A DNA stretch of 17,736 nucleotides. Source: CAKAHY01 sp041848045. Its GTDB lineage: Bacteria; Bacillota; Clostridia; Lachnospirales; Lachnospiraceae. Where the stretch lies: NCBI GenBank assembly GCA_041848045.1, contig JBGZHY010000006.1:1-17736 (forward strand). The letters are read 5' to 3'. Position numbers and translations under genes: made by a program. The notes beneath the pieces were generated by a model. That model had not been told where the DNA came from and did no database searches. It was given only the letters and a program-made list of their open reading frames with translations. This document shows, one piece after another, positions 13,849 to 17,736 of the stretch. The first letter of the stretch is position 1, and each line of letters starts with the position of its first letter.

Positions 13849-16011
13849 ATGAAAAGTCCGGCAGAAAAGCTTTTTGACGGCGGGAAAAAGAGTAATCTGA
13901 TAGGCCTTGGCATTATTGCGGTACTTACGGTACTGCTGCTCTTGTGCGTAGGTCCGATTACGAATTATGTCAAGAATATGGGAAAAACGGAGGGGCAAAA
14001 GCAGTATGTGGCAGGCAGCTATTCCGGAACGGCAAAAGGTTTTGGCGGAGATGTAACAACAACGATTACGGTAAGCGATACCAAAATTGAAAGTATTACG
14101 GTAAACGGACCGAATGAAACACCGGAAATCGGCGGTAAGGCGATTCCGACCATAGAGGCCAGCGTCATCAGCCTGCAGAGTGCAGAGTTTGACGCAGTGG
14201 CAGGTGCAACCATTACTTCAGAAGCTGTCAGAAGCGGCTTGCAGACAGCGCTTTTGCAGGCGAAGGGAGAGCAGACCGCCGAGAGTGCGGCTCCGGCGGA
14301 AAGCACGGCGGCAGTAAGCGAAACAGGCGAGCAGGCGGCAGATATCGTCATCATCGGTGCGGGCGGCGCAGGTATGTCGGCAGCGGTGCAGGCTATGCAG
14401 GACGGCGCCAAGAATGTGGTGATTCTGGAAAAAATGCCGATTACGGGCGGTAATACCGTGCGTGCAACCGGCGGTTTGAATGCGGCGGAAACGCAGTATC
14501 AGAAGGCGGAAGGCATAGAGGATACGGTAGAGCTGTTCATCGAGGACACCATGAAGGGCGGCAAGCAGCTCAATGATCCGGAGCTGGTAAAGGTTATGGC
14601 GGAAAACTCCAATGAGGCGGTAGACTGGGTAAACGAAATCGGCGGCGATTTGTCGGTTGTAGGACAGTTCGGCGGTGCAAGCGTGAAGCGTATCCACAGA
14701 CCGAGCGATACCTCAGCGGTAGGTCCTATGCTGGTAAAAGCCCTCAATGCAAAATTGGAGGAGCTGAAGGTACCGGTATTTTTGGATACCAAGGCGGAGC
14801 ACATTTTGCTGGATGCAAACGGCAATGTCAGCGGTGTGGAGGCAGTGGATAAGGACGGCAAGACCTTTACGATTCAGACCAAAGCGGTTATTCTGGCAAC
14901 CGGCGGATTCGGCGCCAACACCGAAATGGTGGTAGGCTATAAGCCGGACTTGACAGGCTTTGCAACGACCAATCATGCCGGTGCAAGCGGCGACGGCATT
15001 AAGATGGCTTTGGAGGTCGGCGCAGGTCTTACGGACATTGAGCAGATCCAGACCCACCCTACGGTAAATCCGAATACCAGTACCATGTATACGGAGGCGG
15101 TACGCGGAAACGGCGCGATTCTTGTCAATAAAGAAGGCAAGAGATTTGTGAATGAACTGGAAACCAGAGATGTTGTATCTGCAGCAATCTTGTCACAGAC
15201 GGATGCCCAGGCATATATGATATTTGACCAGGCAGTCAGGGAGTCTTTGGCGGCTATAGAGAAGTACATTAAAGAAGGTATTGTGGTAGAGGCAAACAGC
15301 ATAGAGGAGCTGGCGGAAAAAATCGGCGTGGATGCGGCAGGTCTTACCCAGACGATGCAGGATTATGCGGCGGCACAGGAAAGCGGCACAGACAGCGCAT
15401 TTGCCCGTGCCAGCATGGAACTTCCGCTGACGCAGGCGCCTTTCTATGCGGCACTGACGGTACCGGCGATTCACCATACGATGGGCGGTGTAAAAATCAA
15501 CACGGAGGCACAGGTACTGAAGGAGGATGGAACGGCTATTCCGGGCTTATTTGCAGCAGGTGAGGTAAGCGGCGGCGTTCACGGTGCGAACCGCTTGGGC
15601 GGCAATGCGGTAACGGATATTGTGGTATTCGGAAGAATCGCAGGCAGCAAGGCACATCAGTATGTGCTGGATAACGGCGGCGTGACGGAGCCTAGTATGC
15701 AGGTAACGGAGGCGCCGGCACAGGAAGTAAAGCCGGAGGTACAGGGCAATTTTACGGACGGCACCTATACCGGTACAGGTAAGGGCAACAACGGCGATGT
15801 GAAGCTGGAAGTGGTAGTAAAGGATGGAAACATTGTGTCCATTACCTTGACGGAGCATAATGAAACACCGGGTATTTATGAGAGAGCGGAGCAGGACGTG
15901 ATTGCCAATATCATCAGAACCCAGAGTACGGAAGTGGATGTGGTAGCCAGCGCGACCAAGACATCAAACGCCATCATCAGCGGCGTGGAGCAGGCTTTGG
16001 GCTTAAAATAG
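13849..16011 (+). CDS. Membrane-anchored FMN-FAD-FMN reductase, fumarate-reductase type
   Basis: A 720-residue flavoprotein. An N-terminal helix (about 16-38) should anchor it with the rest outside. Then come an FMN-binding domain (56-135), an Ala/Ser/Glu-rich linker, a FAD domain with GAGGAG at 170-175, the catalytic part, a second linker and a second FMN-binding domain (638-717). The catalytic residues known from Shewanella fumarate reductase Fcc3 are all present at a constant offset: H403 (QTHPT), M413 and the TEAVRGNGAILVN block, R440 (NELETRD), H542 (HHTMGG) and R582 (GANRLGGN). These are not the Tyr/Asp seen in urocanate reductase. FMN attachment threonines would be T121 (VAGATITS) and T703 (VASATKTS). 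It has no haem motif. It stands alone with its own promoter; the flavin transferase ApbE is not in the window. Fumarate is the best guess; a related enoate is possible. Confidence 0.92.
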   Translation: MKSPAEKLFDGGKKSNLIGLGIIAVLTVLLLLCVGPITNYVKNMGKTEGQKQYVAGSYSGTAKGFGGDVTTTITVSDTKIESITVNGPNETPEIGGKAIPTIEASVISLQSAEFDAVAGATITSEAVRSGLQTALLQAKGEQTAESAAPAESTAAVSETGEQAADIVIIGAGGAGMSAAVQAMQDGAKNVVILEKMPITGGNTVRATGGLNAAETQYQKAEGIEDTVELFIEDTMKGGKQLNDPELVKVMAENSNEAVDWVNEIGGDLSVVGQFGGASVKRIHRPSDTSAVGPMLVKALNAKLEELKVPVFLDTKAEHILLDANGNVSGVEAVDKDGKTFTIQTKAVILATGGFGANTEMVVGYKPDLTGFATTNHAGASGDGIKMALEVGAGLTDIEQIQTHPTVNPNTSTMYTEAVRGNGAILVNKEGKRFVNELETRDVVSAAILSQTDAQAYMIFDQAVRESLAAIEKYIKEGIVVEANSIEELAEKIGVDAAGLTQTMQDYAAAQESGTDSAFARASMELPLTQAPFYAALTVPAIHHTMGGVKINTEAQVLKEDGTAIPGLFAAGEVSGGVHGANRLGGNAVTDIVVFGRIAGSKAHQYVLDNGGVTEPSMQVTEAPAQEVKPEVQGNFTDGTYTGTGKGNNGDVKLEVVVKDGNIVSITLTEHNETPGIYERAEQDVIANIIRTQSTEVDVVASATKTSNAIISGVEQALGLK

Positions 16012-16014
16012 GCA

Positions 16015-16043
16015 TTGACTTATCGGAAGCTTTGTGCTATTAT
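16015..16043 (+). promoter_or_regulatory. Promoter of the tRNA-Asn gene
   Basis: TTGACT (16015-16020) begins 4 bases after the reductase stop; TATTAT (16038-16043) follows with a 17-base spacer. Transcription would start near 16050, about 35 bases before the mature tRNA. Confidence 0.75.
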
Positions 16044-16050
16044 ACAATTC

Positions 16051-16078
16051 GTTGAGTTCCCGGCAACAGGAACTCAAC
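16051..16078 (+). other. Perfect hairpin in the tRNA leader
   Basis: GTTGAGTTCC (16051-16060) and GGAACTCAAC (16069-16078) form a perfect 10-pair stem with an 8-base loop, followed by ATATTTTCC. It lies between the tRNA promoter and the tRNA. It may be the terminator of the reductase mRNA (4 T close behind) or a leader structure of the tRNA precursor; both are possible. Confidence 0.6.
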
Positions 16079-16084
16079 ATATTT

Positions 16085-16157
16085 TCCTTGATAGCTCAGT
16101 CGGTAGAGCACGCGGCTGTTAACCGCGGTGTCGTAGGTTCAAGTCCTACTCAGGGAG
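16085..16157 (+). tRNA. tRNA-Asn (anticodon GTT)
   Basis: A complete 73-base cloverleaf. The acceptor TCCTTGA pairs with TCAGGGA (one G-U), the D stem is GCTC/GAGC, the anticodon stem CGCGG/CCGCG has loop CTGTTAA with anticodon GTT at 16118-16120, and the T stem GTAGG/CCTAC has loop TTCAAGT. The discriminator is G16157. CCA is not encoded (TGA follows), so it must be added after transcription. It has its own promoter and a terminator. Confidence 0.97.
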
Positions 16158-16159
16158 TG

Positions 16160-16192
16160 AGGAGCTTAGATGGTATCTGGGCTCTTTTTTTT
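16160..16192 (+). terminator. Intrinsic terminator after tRNA-Asn
   Basis: The stem GAGCTTAGAT (16162-16171) pairs with ATCTGGGCTC (16175-16184), with two G-U pairs and a 3-base loop, followed by eight T (16185-16192). It ends 27 bases before the ATG of the DUF5107 gene. Confidence 0.85.
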
Positions 16193-16219
16193 ATAGAAAG
16201 CATCGGCGGAGGCGAAGAG

Positions 16220-17736
16220 ATGGAAAAGGCAGTATTCAAATGGGAAAAGCGGAAGATAAAAATGGCGGAGCTGGGGGAAAGCTCCTGCCTGCCGGATTTG
16301 TCAGGAGAGGGAATTTTACAGAATCGCCTGCATTTTCACTTGGGGGAAGAAGAGGAGATTTACGAAGGCTACGGCAGAGTGGCGAATGCGTATCCGTATC
16401 GTCGGAGAAATGCCTATACGAGGCGGCTGCAGGAAAGAGAATATAGAGCCGCCGTTTTGGAAAATGCGTATCTGCGGGCGGTATTTTTACCGGAATACGG
16501 CGGCAGGCTATGGGAGCTGTATGATAAGCAAAGGAACCGGAACCTGTTGTATACCAACGATGTACTGCGCTTTGGCAATCTGGCTGTGCGCAATGCCTGG
16601 TTCAGCGGCGGTGTGGAATGGAACATCGGCATCATCGGACATTGTCCCTTTACCACGGAGCAGCTTTACCTTGCGGTGACGGAGGATACATCGGGAAATC
16701 CGCTTCTTCGTATGTATGAATATGAGAGGATTCGAGGACTTAAGTTCCAGATGGATTTTTGGCTGGAAGACGCAGGTTTGTACGCCCGTATGCGGGTGAT
16801 GAATGAAAGCAGGGAGCTTGTGCCGATGTACTGGTGGAGCAATATAGCCGTACCGGAGCATGAGGGAGGCAGATTGATTGTTCCGGCGGACAGCGCGTAT
16901 ACTTCTGTCGGGCCGGATATATATAAATGCGATATTCCGATGGTGAAGGGTCTGGACGTTACGGCATATAAAAATATCCCCAATCCGGTGGATTATTTCT
17001 TTTCTTTACGGGAGGATTCGCCGAAATACATTGCCGGTATAGATGCACAGGGTTATGGCTTGCTGCATCTGTCCACGGGGCGTTTGCAAAGCAGAAAACT
17101 GTTTTCCTGGGGGAAGCAGATTGCTTCGGATAACTGGCAGGCTTTTTTGACGGAAAACGCGGGAAGATATATAGAGATACAGGCGGGGCTTGGGAAAACC
17201 CAGTACGGCTGTATTCCCATGGCGCCCAACACGGCATGGGAATGGATGGAGCGCTACGGCGCATTACAGCTTCCGAAAGATAAGGTGGAGCTGGCACATG
17301 CGGAGCGCTATGCATATGTCAACGGATTTTTGGCTAAGGAGAAGCTGCCGGAAAAGCTGGAGCAAAAGCTGAGGCTGACCAAGGAAACGGCTCTTAAAAA
17401 GGCGGAGCTTTTGCTGGAAGGCAGCGGCTACGGCATTCTGGCGGAGAAGACTTTTATGAGTGCGCATCTGGAGTTTTGTGATAAAGAGGGAAGATACCGG
17501 CATTGGAAAGCTTTTATGGAGGGTGAGGACCTGGGAATCCCTTCTGCCGTAAAAAGACCGGATGCCTATATTGCCGGGGAAAAAGTGCGCAAAAGACTGG
17601 AAGAGGCGGTAAAAGGGCACGAGGCTAAAAACTGGTATGCCCATTACCATTTGGGAATCCAATATTATCTTGCGGAGGCTTACCGGAAAGCCCGTAATGA
17701 ATGGAAGCAGTCCTTGGATTTATGTGAAAATGCATG
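16220..17736 (+). CDS. DUF5107 protein with C-terminal TPR region (3' end outside window)
   Basis: An open frame of 505 codons from the ATG at 16220 to the window edge, with no stop. GGAGG at 16208-16212 gives a 7-base gap to the ATG. The block from about residue 61 to 222 is the DUF5107 signature: the REYRAAVLENAYLRAVFLPE stretch, GGRLWELYDK, NLAVRNAWFSGGVEWNIG, IGHCPFT, YEYERIRG, and VPMYWWSNIAVPE. These proteins have a galactose-mutarotase-like sugar-binding fold, usually followed by TPR repeats. Here residues from about 471 (NWYAHYHLGIQYYLAEAYRK) look like the first TPR unit. There is no signal peptide, so it should be cytoplasmic. The function is unknown; a carbohydrate-related role is inferred only from the fold. 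Full members run to about 1000 residues or more, so roughly half may be missing. Confidence 0.9.
   Translation, partial: MEKAVFKWEKRKIKMAELGESSCLPDLSGEGILQNRLHFHLGEEEEIYEGYGRVANAYPYRRRNAYTRRLQEREYRAAVLENAYLRAVFLPEYGGRLWELYDKQRNRNLLYTNDVLRFGNLAVRNAWFSGGVEWNIGIIGHCPFTTEQLYLAVTEDTSGNPLLRMYEYERIRGLKFQMDFWLEDAGLYARMRVMNESRELVPMYWWSNIAVPEHEGGRLIVPADSAYTSVGPDIYKCDIPMVKGLDVTAYKNIPNPVDYFFSLREDSPKYIAGIDAQGYGLLHLSTGRLQSRKLFSWGKQIASDNWQAFLTENAGRYIEIQAGLGKTQYGCIPMAPNTAWEWMERYGALQLPKDKVELAHAERYAYVNGFLAKEKLPEKLEQKLRLTKETALKKAELLLEGSGYGILAEKTFMSAHLEFCDKEGRYRHWKAFMEGEDLGIPSAVKRPDAYIAGEKVRKRLEEAVKGHEAKNWYAHYHLGIQYYLAEAYRKARNEWKQSLDLCENA

Noticed and set aside
13849..16011. Urocanate reductase identity for the flavoprotein
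   Set aside because: His403 and Met413 are those of fumarate reductases; from memory, urocanate reductases differ at these positions.
16085..16157. tRNA gene as an attachment site of an integrated element
   Set aside because: No repeat of the tRNA 3' end and no integrase gene is seen in the window.

Overview
The window looks like the chromosome of a low-to-mid GC Gram-positive anaerobe, most likely a gut Clostridium-relative (Lachnospiraceae-like). The signs are strong AGGAGG-type ribosome sites, tightly packed operons, sigma-A promoters with 17-base spacers, a DUF1934 protein, a DUF5107 protein, and a membrane-anchored flavin fumarate reductase without haem. The taxonomic guess is an inference. 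I see no phage, IS element, CRISPR array or rRNA.

Layout. (1) Bases 1-3670: the end of a surface-polysaccharide cluster on the + strand: the 3' part of a CDP-glucose 4,6-dehydratase, an RfbH-type 3-dehydratase with its [2Fe-2S] cysteines, a LicD-type transferase and a polyprenyl-phosphate-type glycosyltransferase. A small XRE regulator follows at 3716-3940. (2) 3953-5485, minus strand: a BCCT transporter with a complete aromatic box for a trimethylammonium substrate and an Asp at the position typical of proton-coupled choline carriers. (3) 5693-8184: a three-gene operon of a lipoprotein of unknown family, an exported ComEC-like metallo-beta-lactamase-fold hydrolase and a Ca2+/cation antiporter. 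(4) 8440-9629: cyclophilin-type PPIase and a GNAT acetyltransferase. (5) 9768-13711: an operon ispE, gntR (FCD type), ddl, murI, DUF1934 gene, starting from a clear promoter that carries a perfect palindrome, a candidate operator for its own GntR, and ending in a clear intrinsic terminator. (6) 13849-16011: a 720-residue fumarate-reductase-like flavoprotein in which two homologous FMN-binding domains flank the FAD/catalytic part. (7) 16085-16157: tRNA-Asn(GTT) with its own promoter and terminator. (8) 16220 to the window end: a DUF5107 protein, open at the 3' edge.

How it works together. Groups 1 and 2 may meet at surface decoration: LicD proteins often transfer phosphocholine, and the nearby BCCT carrier has choline-type residues. 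Group 5 supplies cell-envelope precursors: the isoprenoid pathway feeding undecaprenyl carriers, the D-Ala-D-Ala dipeptide and D-glutamate. Group 6 points to respiration with fumarate or a related enoate as electron acceptor on the outer face of the membrane. The most unusual items are the FMN-FAD-FMN reductase, the Asp-containing BCCT carrier near licD, the GntR palindrome, and the lipoprotein/hydrolase/antiporter operon.
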